Part shown: one piece after another, positions 32,838 through 44,144 of the stretch
Layout of the letters: every line of letters starts with the position of its first letter
How positions within the stretch are numbered: the first letter of the stretch is position 1
Origin: Margaritifera margaritifera
Lineage: Eukaryota; Mollusca; Bivalvia; Unionida; Margaritiferidae
NCBI GenBank assembly: GCA_029931535.1
Contig: JAQPZY010001549.1
Coordinates: 1,594,501 to 1,658,500, forward strand
Direction: 5' to 3'
Length of the DNA stretch: 64,000 nt
Program-made: the position numbers and the translations under genes
Notes under the pieces: generated by a model
Seen by the model: the letters and a program-made list of their open reading frames with translations, nothing else
Told to the model about the DNA's origin: nothing
The model's database searches: none

Positions 32838-33056
32838 GTGACATTATTGTATATGGAGACAATTATGCGATTACTAGATGAGATCGAAGTTATCATAAAA
32901 GATATTGAAAAGACGAAAAAAAAAATCAATGAAGAAGATGAAAAAAAAGAGAAGTTTATTACAAAATTAGAAAATCTTAACGATAGTTCAAAAAAAGTCG
33001 CTAAAGCAATCACAAACACGCTTATGACAAAAGTTGTAACAAGAGTATCTTCATGA
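32838..33056 (+). CDS. Small coiled-coil protein
   Basis: The likely start is the ATG at 32,853 (METIMRLLDEIEVIIKDIEK); the frame ends at TGA 33,054-33,056. About 67 residues, dominated by a Lys/Glu coiled coil (KTKKKINEEDEKKEKF). It is the last gene before the right terminus. Function unknown. Confidence 0.45.
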   Translation: MTLLYMETIMRLLDEIEVIIKDIEKTKKKINEEDEKKEKFITKLENLNDSSKKVAKAITNTLMTKVVTRVSS

Positions 33057-33118
33057 TGACCTGCTGATTTATAGGTATTATGCTGATGATTCTTATGATG
33101 ACAGTTCGTAAGTATACA

Positions 33119-33216
33119 TTTTATCTAACAAATAAGGATAGGGGGGAACCACCTTGAAGTATATTATGTATATAGTAGTAATGATAGTAATGTATATATT
33201 AGTGTTGAGTCATTAT
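33119..33216. other. Non-coding right end of the Polinton with an orphan promoter motif
   Basis: ATTTTATCTAACAAATAAGG (33,117-33,136) matches the element's promoter consensus but no gene follows; the downstream gene may have been lost. A short (TAGTAA)-rich stretch then leads to the internal repeat copy. Confidence 0.5.
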
Positions 33217-33276
33217 AGTAGTAAGCATAAAGGCCCCTGTTCCTGGCTCATAGATCTATCATACTTATGATTTTTA
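33217..33276 (+). repeat. Internal extra copy of the terminal repeat
   Basis: Starts AGTAGTAAGCATAAAGG and follows the left terminal repeat for about 60 bp with substitutions. Together with the inverted right terminus it makes a 188-bp imperfect palindrome around a GC-rich 53-bp loop. Confidence 0.85.
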
Positions 33277-33329
33277 TGCAACGAAACGAATCGGAGCGGT
33301 GGACGAGCGTTGAGCGAGTGCTTAAGCGA

Positions 33330-33404
33330 AGAGAAGTGAAGTGTAATAAAAATCATAAGTAGGATAGATCTGGTAAGCCAGGAACGGCCTTTATACTTAC
33401 TACT
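33330..33404 (-). repeat. Polinton right terminal inverted repeat
   Basis: Reverse complement of 14,203-14,277; ends CTTACTACT. Confidence 0.9.
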
Positions 33405-33409
33405 ATAGG
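33405..33409. repeat. Target-site duplication, right copy (ATAGG)
   Basis: Matches 14,198-14,202. The continuing host sequence TTATGG is homologous to the receptor-gene flank at about 44,340. Confidence 0.8.
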
Positions 33410-34307
33410 TTATGGTATCAAACGAACTTAGATCAAAGTATGAATTACATGAATCAATATAAATACATCTGTTTTAGTAGGAATATTCATTTATTAATTG
33501 ATTGATTGATTCATTTGTGAAAAAAACCGTAACTGATAACATTTAAAAAAATCTAATTACCTCAGCAACATGTAAAATCGGGAAATATGGACCGAAATCA
33601 CTTGGTGTGAATGAGCTTTGCAACAGAATGACGCCTGAAAATCTTGAATGAGAGTAAAATCGACAGTGTTAATATTATATTTTGTTACTTTCTCTGTTTT
33701 AGCTTACACTTTCACACATTCACATAAAAATATGTAACTTACACTTTCACACATTCACATTAAAATATAACTTACACTTTCACACATTCACATTAAAATG
33801 TAGCTTACACTTTCACACATTCACATTAAAATGTACGATGGATTTCTAAATATTTTCTCGTTTATTAAGACTTATTTTATTGTTGCAGCTAAGTCCTATA
33901 ATTGCTTTGTGTATTAAAACATTTTTATTTTATCACCTCTCTCTCTCTCTCTCTCTCCATGAATAGCTTATCTCACAAACAAATATATACGGATTCCTCT
34001 TTTACGGGAAAAGAAAGTAATTTTTATATCTGAGAGATTTCCAGCATGAGTTAAGGTCCCGATTAGAATTTGATTTGTTGAAGCATATATAGTCTGGTTC
34101 TCTAATTTTCTTCCGACACCATAATTTACAGTAAAGAGACTTAACCATGTTCTTTTATTTAAGATAACTGATATAATGTCTCCTGCTCTCAACTTCTTTG
34201 TCACCACTCTTACAGCAGCCGACTTCACTTGCATTCCTAATGAAAATGTCTGCATGTCACTATTTCCAAAAATGTCGTATGTCGTATGTTAGCCCACCAA
34301 TGTATGT

Positions 34308-34338
<31 letters not shown>

Positions 34339-34543
34339 CTCACTCTCTCGTTCGATCGAATGAATCATCTGTCATACTGCTTTTCGCCGTTACACAGTGA
34401 ACCATATACGACAGTCTAGAGGGTGACGATTCTTAACTGCAATATAACAGAACAGACAGCTTCGTGAGATTTTGAATACCTTCTTACCGTTGAAATTTGG
34501 GGAGCCACATCTTAGTCTAAAACATACATAGTGTTGCTAATAT
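33410..34543 (+). repeat. 5' flank of the broken Ig-receptor paralogue (right half)
   Basis: Homologous throughout to 44,340-45,490 of the intact gene copy. Landmarks are AAATCACTTGGT, the TTTCACACATTCACAT block, ATGGATTCCTCT / ACGGATTCCTCT, GCATATAT(A/T)GTCTGGTTC and TAACAGAACAGACAG. It includes a local (GT)n at about 34,310-34,337. Confidence 0.8.
33703..33832. repeat. Four-copy tandem repeat in the paralogue's flank
   Basis: Four units of about 33-36 bp containing TTACACTTTCACACATTCAC. The homologous place in the intact copy (about 44,660) has only one unit, so it expanded after duplication. Confidence 0.85.
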
Positions 34544-34583
34544 ATGGATTTTCTCCTGCTGTTTGGAATAGGTCCTACAAAAT
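34544..34583 (+). pseudogene. Signal-peptide exon of the broken receptor paralogue
   Basis: ATG 34,544 starts a short hydrophobic peptide (MDFLLLFGIGPTK) ending in phase 1 at a good donor (T|GTAAGT). It aligns with exon 1 of the intact gene but lacks its central seven residues. The Ig exon that should follow is not found in this copy. Confidence 0.6.
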
Positions 34584-35034
34584 GTAAGTTAAAGAAAGGA
34601 TCGAGTGTGATGTTTCGAACGTAGTTTACAAAACATTATGGAATTCATAACAAACTGAGAAGAAGACTTTGCTGTAACTGATGAAAAAAATGTAATGGTA
34701 TCGACTAACTAAGGCATGAAGTGTGCATCACGATATGTTGTAAGATAGGCTAAAATTTATTTACTTTGAAGACGGAAACACCATTATGAAAAGTAACAAA
34801 ATGTTAAATCGGTCCAGTTTGATTTTGCTGCTAAGGAACGCTGTTTCATGTTGGGATCTGATTGACCTTGGTAATTACCTGACACAGGTAGTAGTGCAGT
34901 ATAAAGTAGCTATATTAATAGTTTTGCAAAGTGAACATTTGGTGATAGTAGTAGATAGATATAATATGGTCCAGGCCACCTATTCTTTTATATCCACTGT
35001 AAACGGGCCACTAAGGCCAGGTATGTGACACTCC

Positions 35035-35440
35035 ACCATTAAAAAATATAAAGTGCTAAGGGGGCGGGGGGGGGGGGGTACGAGTATTGCTATTAAAAAT
35101 TTTCAAAAAGCCTGATCCTACCTACATGTGACTATTTTCCATTTTTAATGTTTAAAAAAATCCTAGGCGACTAACAGACTGGTGTATGGATACGAGTACC
35201 ACCATACGCATTAAAACAAACAAACAAACAAAAACCAAAGAGAAACAAACAAATAAAAAGCAACACCAAAAAAACCCAAACAAAAACAACAAACAAACAA
35301 AAAACAAACAAAACGACCCCCCCCCCAAAAAAAAAAAAACAAAAAAAACAACAACAAAACAAAACAAAACAAAGCAAAACAAACAAACCAAAATCATTTT
35401 CAAAATTGTTCAAAATACCCCAGGTCACTAATTTGAAAAT
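35035..35440. repeat. G-tract and (CAAA)n-type low-complexity region
   Basis: A G-rich run near 35,060 and a long A-rich stretch with CAAA/AACAAAC units at about 35,210-35,390. Confidence 0.85.
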
Positions 35441-35619
35441 ATTTCAAAACCTCTTGACCGGCATTTTGAAAATTTATAAAACAGTCCACTTAGCTAGCAT
35501 GTTCAAATAACAAGATGAAAGAGATCAAAGCGTACAAGTTCTGTTAAAAATGAAGAGATTAGGGATTACAAAGTTAAATTGACAATGATGAGCCCTGGAG
35601 TCTCACATAAGTCACCAAT

Positions 35620-36041
35620 TAATCCATTAATCCAAACAAAACATGAACGTCATTCAAATATTTGAACATACAAATCCATGATAGAGATAGAGATACAAAT
35701 TATTTTAAAGATTAATTTTTTAAGAAATTATTGGCTTTACTGAAATTTCGGGTCTCCAGGCCCAATCACAGTAGTCATACATGATTCAGCAATTAAATAA
35801 ATAATTAATTTTACTTAAAAATCAAAATCAGATCCTTAAAAACATTAATAAAATAAATGGACTTCATATTGGCAGCTTGACCACTATCCTTTTTCTAAAT
35901 ACTCTATTCCAACTACCATAACATTAACACCAATTTCTTACACTTGTACATCTAGTTCAAACAAAATTTTAAAAAAGAAAATATAGAAAGAGCATACCTA
36001 AAAATGTCTATTACCATATAGAAAACAAATACATCCGTAAG

Positions 36042-36072
<31 letters not shown>

Positions 36073-37714
36073 GAAGTAATAAAATATTAATAATAAAAAA
36101 ATAATAACAAAAAAGCAAATATTTAATTGAAACAAATTTCTGGTATATACATGGAGGAGTTATAAAATAAAATGTATATCACCGACCTAAAAATGGAAAA
36201 TGTAAAACTACTGCTGCCAGATTTGGTGTTTAGTTTCTATTCAAGAATGTATACAACACCAATTTATTAACGAAATAGATTATACAAGAAGTTTTGAATG
36301 ATAAAAAACCATTTCTAATTACAGACAGCTTCTGAGATAGCATAATAGTATTTAAACATTTTACCGAGGACCAATGTATCACAGAGAGTCTAAAAACAAA
36401 CAATCCAAAGATTAAAACGGGCCATTGAGGTACAACTAACAGTAATGTAGGAGCTTATTTCTTTGAATTTAATTTACAAAGACATGGTGTTAAAATGAAA
36501 TTGTCAATGCATTAACTTAGAGAAAATGTTATATTAGAGACGTACAAGAATAGGAAAGCTTTCTAAAGATCCACAAGATTGTTTAATTGATCCATACAAT
36601 ATAGAATTATTAGATGTAGAGTTTTTTTTTTACCCTAATGGAAGGATTAGCAAACATTATAGAAGAAGGATATATACTTGTTAGAGTTCGATATTATTAT
36701 TATATATATTTTGTTGGAATATTTAAAAAACGAGAGATGGAAGTCTATTTAATAGAGCAAGAAATAATTACTACAGAAAAGAACGAAATAAAAATATTTC
36801 TTTGGTTATATAATATATAACGATAACAGCGTTGGAATAAATTATGATGGATAAGAGATTGCAGATTTAAATTTTAAAACAAAATATCTGTTAACATCTT
36901 CAAATAATAACAAACAAATTGGGAACAATATTTTGGACTTAATAGAATGTCCAGATACAAGTCCATTAGCAACATTCGCAAAACCTAAAGCTGGAGAGTA
37001 TAATGTTACCCAATTGCAAGGAACTTTAAGAAATTACATACTAGCAATAGATTTTTAAAACAAATTGATGCAGAAACTATAGAGGATGGAATATTTCCTA
37101 TAGTTAGTTTTGATGAAAATTGGCTAAGACTTACAAAACCAGTAACAAACTCTTGTTAAAATAAAACAAAATAATTATGCATTTTGGATATTGGTCTAAC
37201 TCGTAGGTTTCTAATGGAATATAAACTTCCACAAGATGGCAACGAAGACAAAATAATACAGTTCTGCTTATATGTATTCTGTTGTAATGCCTTACCAATA
37301 AACTATACAGAACTTACAGGACAGGACGAAGGAACATACATCATCTATAACCAACAGGGATTTAGACAAATTGGTAATACTTATTTTACAATAAATGGAT
37401 CTATACATTCCATATGCAAGGGAAATCAGAGGAGTAACATAATCCTTTAATTAAGCTAGCAATATTTACTGCGAAACAGGGTAAAAATAGTATGCTAATA
37501 TAAGAATTGGACGGGTAAAACTAGATACAACACAAAGTATGTGCAAAATGTTTAATTACAAGAGACAAGGAATTGGCACAAGTAGAATCCGAGTATAAAT
37601 GCAGAGAATTTAAAGAGGACTATTGGGATAGTATATAGAGTAACACTAGATTAACACAGCAATACAAAACAAATCAGGCAATAATAATTTGGAATAAAGT
37701 ACAGGAAATAATTA

Positions 37715-37749
<35 letters not shown>

Positions 37750-38245
37750 AAGCATTGAATAAAATGGAGGAGAATGCAAAATACAAAATTATAGCATTTT
37801 GTGTAGGAAATACTAAATCTGGAGAATTTGTATGCTTTTAACACCCAATGGTCGTTTATACTTTACAGATAGTAAACTTAAATATTTCTACTAATGGTGA
37901 AAAAAGATTTAGATCTTAAATATATTGTAAATGCAAAATTGAAATACCGTATATTATCTACAAAGGCAGCATACAGATTTAAATATACACATCCTGTTCC
38001 AGTGGAGACTGTGTTGCAACTATGGTAAAACAGGAAATATATAGATATATATATAAATGCAGACTTAGAAGCATTAGATATTCCAGAAATAGTAGAAAAA
38101 CATGAAATAATAGAAAGGAATGCACTTTTAAGACAAATATGAAATAGAATTAAAACAACCGATTATAAATAATTACAAGAACTAAAGGAAGGAGACGAAT
38201 ATATAATGCAAAACCTTACAGAAATAGAATACCGTGATAAGGATA
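35620..38245 (+). other. AT-rich unidentified relic with fragmentary coding potential
   Basis: This stretch has no counterpart in the intact receptor copy, whose homology stops near 35,000 and resumes at about 38,246. It is much richer in A than its surroundings and contains several coherent coding fragments on the plus strand: 36,540-36,820, 36,823-37,060, 37,063-37,158, 37,184-37,449 and about 37,990-38,250. Their composition (Ile/Asn/Lys/Glu-rich, few repeats; for example PKAGEYNVTQLQGTLRNYIL and LPINYTELTGQDEGTYIIY) suggests one decayed protein or a few proteins rather than chance. A 22-A run (36,051) and a 29-T run (37,717) lie inside. I recognise no family; candidates are a decayed mobile element or viral insertion. 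Confidence 0.45.
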
Positions 38246-38785
38246 TGATGAGTTAGTTAACTCGTGTCGAATCTCATTGTTTAGTGAAACGACACTAAAA
38301 TATGTTTAAAAGCAACCACATAATGCATATGGCAAAACATCCATTAAGCAAGGGAGGAGAAAGATAAGAATCTCCCCCCCCCATTTGCTTTTAAAGAAAG
38401 TGAACAGGTACATACATTAAAACTTATTTTAATGGTTCTTACACTTATTGCTATGGAAACAAGAATTGGAACTCAGAGATAATTTTCTTGTTAGTACATC
38501 ATTTTATATTCTAGATTTATCACAATAAAAGATGGGAATGTATGTTGCCTAGGATGACAGTTATTTCATTTTAGATTCAATATTTGTCTATATTCAAAGT
38601 AACGTTTTCTTGCTATCATGACACCTGGGCCTCTGTCAGAGGTGTGGGGTTGAGTACCGTTGGAGAGATTTGCATATGCAGTGGAAAGCTTGGGGATTTC
38701 TTATGGCGATGCATTGAAATTGCTCTAGCTAATAAATCCATTTAAGATCAGATATATTTGCTTCTTAGTTTATTCTTTTTTAAGG

Positions 38786-39101
38786 CCGCATATTAATTGG
38801 ACAAGAGAGGACACCCATGATGCTTCCATTAATGTGTAATAACATTAACATATCTTCGATTACAATTGACATGATGATACCTAAAATATCGAAAATTAAC
38901 TTTCCTGTTGTAATCTGTGACGTGACAAAAGATAACTATACAGTTTTTGGAATCAGTATATGGATCAAATACAAAGTTGTGTATTGAGTGGAAACAGTTT
39001 TTCGTTTACCTTAATGTAAGTAGCATTGTTAGACAAGGGCATGTACGCTGTCTGGGATGACAATGGGTTCCTTTTGGATACGATTCTGGTCGACGTTGAA
39101 G
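38786..39101 (+). pseudogene. Decayed Ig-like exon of the broken receptor paralogue
   Basis: Aligns with exon 3 of the intact gene (47,851-48,156): LPLMCN, GVCDVTK-like and the terminal ATTCTGGTCGACGTTGAAG|GTAAGT donor are all recognisable. A deletion near 38,955 shifts the frame into a TGA and the acceptor is damaged, so this exon cannot be used as it stands. Confidence 0.75.
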
Positions 39102-39693
39102 GTAAGTGTTGAAGCTAAAAAAAAATTTGTTTAATGATTTAGTATTACTTTCTTTAAGTTTTATTTAATAGAGAAGATAAATTAATATACTTTGAATTTA
39201 CTAGTACTCTTTGTGTGGCAAAAATGTGTGTTGACGAGTACAGAGTTTACCTGTAAAATGTGACAGCACATCAATTTCCATAATATCATTCAATTACTTC
39301 GTTTTGTTCACATTTGGCCTTTCACTCATGTTCAATTTTCGCAGATTTATCGTCATTATTTTGAACTAGAAACGAATGGTTAAGAGAAAGATGCAGTATA
39401 AGAGAAAGGGATTATGTATAATGCATTGTTGAATATACGAATACCGTAAAAAAGTTATTCGTTGCCGAATAAAACTAGTACAAAATTAAAAACTCACTTT
39501 ATAGACAAAGTGAATTAAAACGCTATAAATCTGAAAGTTTAAAGTTCTACATGAGAAAGGCATGTACAAATTATTATAAACGATCTATTATTCTTTGTTT
39601 CTGAAGTCTTGAGTCTTTTGGATAAATCTTTTGTGAATGAGTGTTGAAGTTATTTATAAAAGTTTTTAAAATCATGTTTACGATTTGTCAGAG

Positions 39694-40005
39694 ATGTTTA
39701 AGCGTAATGTAGGAGACGAACTCCCTTGTACACAGACGGCAGCGTCTACTGAATCTTCGACATCACACACAACACCACCACCATTATCTTCAGACAAATG
39801 TCGACATAAAACAGATATCGAGATGGATGGGGTCCTTAGGCAACTTCTAAAAGCTGAGACATAGCGTTTAAGCATTGGGTGGGAAAGGTCAAGAGCTGAA
39901 TTAGAGAGGCTGAAAGTCGAAAAATATAGACTAAACATTGAATATGGGAGACTTAGGATAGAAAAATAGAGAATAGAAATATTAAAATCTAACCCACATA
40001 TCTGA
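39694..40005 (+). pseudogene. Coding relic with two in-frame TAG codons
   Basis: From ATG 39,694 one frame runs 104 codons to TGA 40,003-40,005, with TAG at 39,862-39,864 and 39,967-39,969. The N-terminal half is Ser/Thr/Pro-rich; the C-terminal half is a Glu/Arg/Leu coiled coil (RAELERLKVEKYRLNIEYGR). This pattern is common at the ends of Myb/SANT-like transposon-associated proteins, but the family is not certain. Confidence 0.4.
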
Positions 40006-40789
40006 GAACTCATTCACTGTGAATTTTAAAGGCATTTAGATTTATATCAGACTTGCAAAGAATAACCTCTTTTCAAATTTTCAAAAACCTTTTTTTATGT
40101 GTCATTTCTTCATAAATTGGTTCAAAATTAAGTAGTGCGACACTGTGTATTTATGTTATATTCAGTAGCATCAATTTACCAGATTGCAGATTATTTTGTG
40201 GAAATTATATCAAAGATTTACAAAGGGAAAGATTCTCTAGTTGTAAAAAGGCCATTGCATTTATTTTTATGTAAAATAAAGATTCAAATGAATAATGTAT
40301 ATAATCTCTTTGTAATGTGCTTAGTTTTAACGTTCTATATAAAATCTTTGAGGCATTTTAACGATCAAATTCTGTTCTTTCCCGTGATTCGTTTTAAACA
40401 TAGATCATGATACCGAAATACGAATTGAACATCTGCATCGAACGCCATATCAACCATGTGTGATTAAATAAGTATCTAAATACAAGAAATTATCAGAAGA
40501 AATGAATGTTGATTTTATGCAATTCCGTGAATTAGTGGATTTTCCAAGAGAAATAAATTTGATAATTCACTACAGTGACTAAAACACACATTAGGTCTTT
40601 ACTAGATGTTGTATACAAGTTCTAAAGTTTCTTACCTGTTTACATCTTCTTGTTCTTTTTAGCCAAGTTCAGCGTCATTCAATCATCCTCTCTCGCCGAT
40701 TGGAAAGTTAAAAACGTGTCCTCAATTCAATCTCTGCAGAACTTATTCGATATTTTGCTGTGCGCTTATAAAAGAAAAATAGTAATTAA

Positions 40790-41310
40790 TACGCTCGTAG
40801 ATATTACGGTAGGTAATATGCACGCAGATAGTACATTAGGTAATACACTAGTAGATAGTACAGTAGGTAATACACAAGTGTACAGTACAGTAGGTAATAC
40901 ACTAGTAGATAGTACAGTAGGTAATACACTAGTAGATAGCACATTAGGTAATACACTAGTAGATAGTACAGTAGGTAATACACTAGTAGATAGTACAGTA
41001 GCTAATACACTAGTAGATAGTACAGTAGGTAATACGCACGTATATAATATAGTATGTACTACGCACATAGTACAATAGTTAATACGCTCGCATATAGTGC
41101 AGTAGGTAATACACACATATATACTACATAAGGTAATACGCACGTATATAGTACAGTAAGTAATACGTACATAGAGTGTACAGTAGGTAATACTCTCGTA
41201 GATAGTGTACTAGGCAATACGTACATTTATAGTACAGTAGGTAATACGGTCTTAGTACAGTAGGTAATACGTACATAAATAGTACAGTAGGTCATACGTT
41301 CTAATTACGC
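40790..41310. repeat. 27-bp minisatellite, degenerating to the right
   Basis: Units of GTAGATAGTACAGTAGGTAA plus TACACTA. The left part (40,790-41,030) is regular and 27 bp long, a multiple of three, so it stays open in both strands; the right part has shorter and variable units. Confidence 0.9.
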
Positions 41311-41395
41311 CTCTTTGTCCCTATCCTCCATCCGTCTGAGATAGTAATTTATTCTAGGTGTTTTGGTTTTTCCTCGGCTTGGAAAGCCCTACTAA

Positions 41396-42552
41396 AACAC
41401 CACCATTAGAACCATCTACAACCGCTAATATCATTTGTATAAATACCTAATGCACCACCATTTGAACCATCTGCAACCGCTAATATCATTTGTATAAATA
41501 CCTAATGCACCACCATTTGACCCATCTACAACCGTTAATATCATTTGTATAAATACCTAATGCACCACCATTTGAACCATCTACAACCGCTAATATCAAT
41601 TGTATAAATACCTAATACACCACCATTTGAACCATCTACAACCGCTAATATCATTTGTAGTAATACCTAATGCACCACCATTTGAACCATCTACAACCGC
41701 TAATATCATTTGTATAAATACCTAATGCACCATCATTAGAACCATCTACAACCGCTAATATCATTTGTATAAATACCTAATGCACCACCATTTGAACCAT
41801 CTACAACCGCTAATATCATTTGTATAAATACCAAATGCACCACCATTTGAACCATCTACAACCGCTAATATCATTTGTATAAATACCTAATACACCACCA
41901 TTTGAACCATCTACAACCGCCAATATGATTTGTATAAATACCTAATGCACCACCATTAGAACCATCTACAACCGCTAATATCATTTGTATAAATACCTAA
42001 TGCACCACCATTTGAACCATCTACAACCGCTAATATCATTTGTATAAATACCTAATGCACCACCATTTGAACCATCTACAACCGCTAATATCATTTGTAT
42101 AAATACCTAATACACCACCATTTGAACCATCTACAACCGCTAATATCATTTGTATAAATACCTAATGTACCACCATTAGAACCATCTACAACCGCTAATA
42201 TCATTTGTATAAATACCTCATGCACCACCATTAGAACCATCTGCAACCGCTAATATCATGTGTATAAATACCTAATGCACCACCATTTGAACCATCTGCA
42301 ACCGCTAATATCATTTGTATAAATACCTAATGCACCACCATTTGAACCATCTGCAACCGCTAATATCATTTGTATAAATACCTAATGCACCACCATTTGA
42401 ACCATCTACAACCGCTAATATCATTTGTATAAATACCTAATGCACTACCATTTGAACCATCTACAACCGCTAATATCATTAGTATAAATACCTAATGGAC
42501 CACCATTTGAACCATCTTCAACCGCTAATATCATTTGTATAAATACCTAATA
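41396..42552. repeat. 55-bp minisatellite, about 21 copies
   Basis: Unit starts ACCATCTACAACCGCTAATA and ends CCACCATTTGA. Spacing is a constant 55 bp with single-base variants (CTGCAACC, ACACCACC, CATTAGA) that recur in blocks, indicating unequal exchange. No spacers or coding frame. Confidence 0.95.
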
Positions 42553-44144
42553 CAAGCTGAGAAATTTGTTCAAATATTTGAAATAAGGTTTCTCTAACAT
42601 TTCTAGAGTTTAAATGACATTGAGATATAGATGAATTCGAAATATATCACCTTGGGGTGGGTTAGGGAAGCGCAAAGAGTCTAAAGTTAGGATAGGTTTA
42701 TAATGAAATTAATAGATATGGTTTCTTAAAACTCTATGGCTTCAATGAAAATCTTTGATAAGATGGCTTCATCCATTTCACGATTGAGGATATCGCTTAA
42801 TGTTCCATATATGTAACTCGGTCGTCGGAATAATTTCGCAAGTTGGGCGGCTCCTTTGGAGGCAGGATGACTATATTAAATAAGTGGAGTCGCCAGGTGG
42901 CAGTTAATAATATATAAATTCATAGTTGTTAAAAATAATTGGCTTCCTTGTCTATTTTATTTTCTGTTACTAAAAGTACATGGCTAAAACATAATGCAGA
43001 TTGATAAAGACACATCGTTACCACACTGATGTCTACACACTTACGCGGACGACATTTTAATGCTCATTCACTTTTGTCGAGAAACCTGAGAGAAATCTTC
43101 CCACATCGTTAATTCTCTCCACAACGCTTGCAAGCGATTTATCTTCAACGGCAATTCATTGACAAACATCAAAGTCACAATCAGACATTACAAATTTGAG
43201 CTGAGGCCTACTTTAAGTGTGACAATGGCCAATGACCTTAAAAAAATGCAGCCCTCTACATATCGTGTGCTATTTGGCTTAGTTGGAAATTTCATCAAAA
43301 GGTCTTATTCGCTTACTCATTGCTGCTGAGACAGGCGCAATGCATATCGGTACGAAATATTTCGAGAAGCCACGCAATTTCCCAACCTCGCGCCAAAATC
43401 CCCTACCTCTCCTCCACCGGTTCTGAGATAAATTTATTGCAGCAATTAGTAACAAATTTGAGAAGATTACATAGCTAATACTCATCTGGTTCTGCAAATA
43501 TGGGGTTGTACAAAATTAAATCATATTTATAAAGCGTGTATTGACCATTCATAATGTTTTTTTTTTATAAAGGACGTGTAAATGATTTAATCAATCAAGT
43601 GGATTTAGACGATTCCTGAAAACCCGTTTCTGCAATGAACATCTTGATAGTAAAAGTAATCTTATGAGCCAATCTAAACAATGAATACAATTGAAATTGT
43701 TGACTGAAGATTAATATTCGGTGTCAGTTTGGAACATGTCAGATAAAACATTTGAAACACCCACTCTACTGTCTCACTCCTGCATTACACATAAACGGAT
43801 GTGAGCGTTTAAAGGTAAGGCTTTGCAAATGTACACTGACCTCACTACATTAATAATAAACTTTTTGAGTCCCTTTTACAATAAATACGGCAATTTATTT
43901 TATAACAAACAAACCGAACGTGTAAGTGAAAACAACCTAGAGAAAATAGCTTCAATCCACTGTATTTACAAATATGTATAACAGTATGTACAACACAACT
44001 ATTATCCACGGTTCTTACACCAGACATAAAGTTTGCTTGAGTTTCAACGTGGTCATAGTACATGTTGCGCATAGATAATATCCACTAGATTTTGAGAGCG
44101 TGAACAAAATAATCATTGACATTAAAGCAAATTTAGTTTCATTT
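42553..44144. other. Gene-free stretch
   Basis: No gene recognised; ordinary AT-rich sequence between the minisatellite and the 5' flank of the intact receptor gene. Confidence 0.5.

Larger units (their letters stand above)
14203..33404. mobile_element. Integrated Polinton/Maverick (adintovirus-like) element
   Basis: A 19.2-kb element bounded by 75-bp inverted repeats beginning AGTAGTAAGTATAAAGG and by an ATAGG duplication. It encodes the diagnostic Polinton set: protein-primed family-B DNA polymerase, retrovirus-like integrase with a chromodomain, FtsK/HerA-type packaging ATPase, adenain-type protease, major capsid protein and penton-like minor capsid protein. It also carries a fibre with phage-like repeats, a zinc ribbon, a PLA2-like domain, a YqaJ-type exonuclease and two HNH endonucleases. 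Many genes are broken by in-frame stops or frameshifts. Known members replicate through a protein-primed polymerase and are thought to be able to form virions; this copy, as read, could not encode a full set of working proteins. Confidence 0.93.

Noticed and set aside
35152..35431. Phe/Cys-rich and Lys/Gln-rich ORFs
   Set aside because: They are translations of a (CAAA)n-type low-complexity tract.
39678..40013. Minus-strand 111-codon ORF
   Set aside because: The plus strand of the same place has the coherent coiled-coil composition; the minus frame is its shadow.
40650..41143. Long ORFs on both strands over the 27-bp repeat
   Set aside because: The unit length is a multiple of three, so repeats stay open in any stop-free frame; no start context, splice site or domain supports a gene.
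41396..42552. CRISPR-like array
   Set aside because: Repeats are directly adjacent with no unique spacers; it is a minisatellite in an animal genome.
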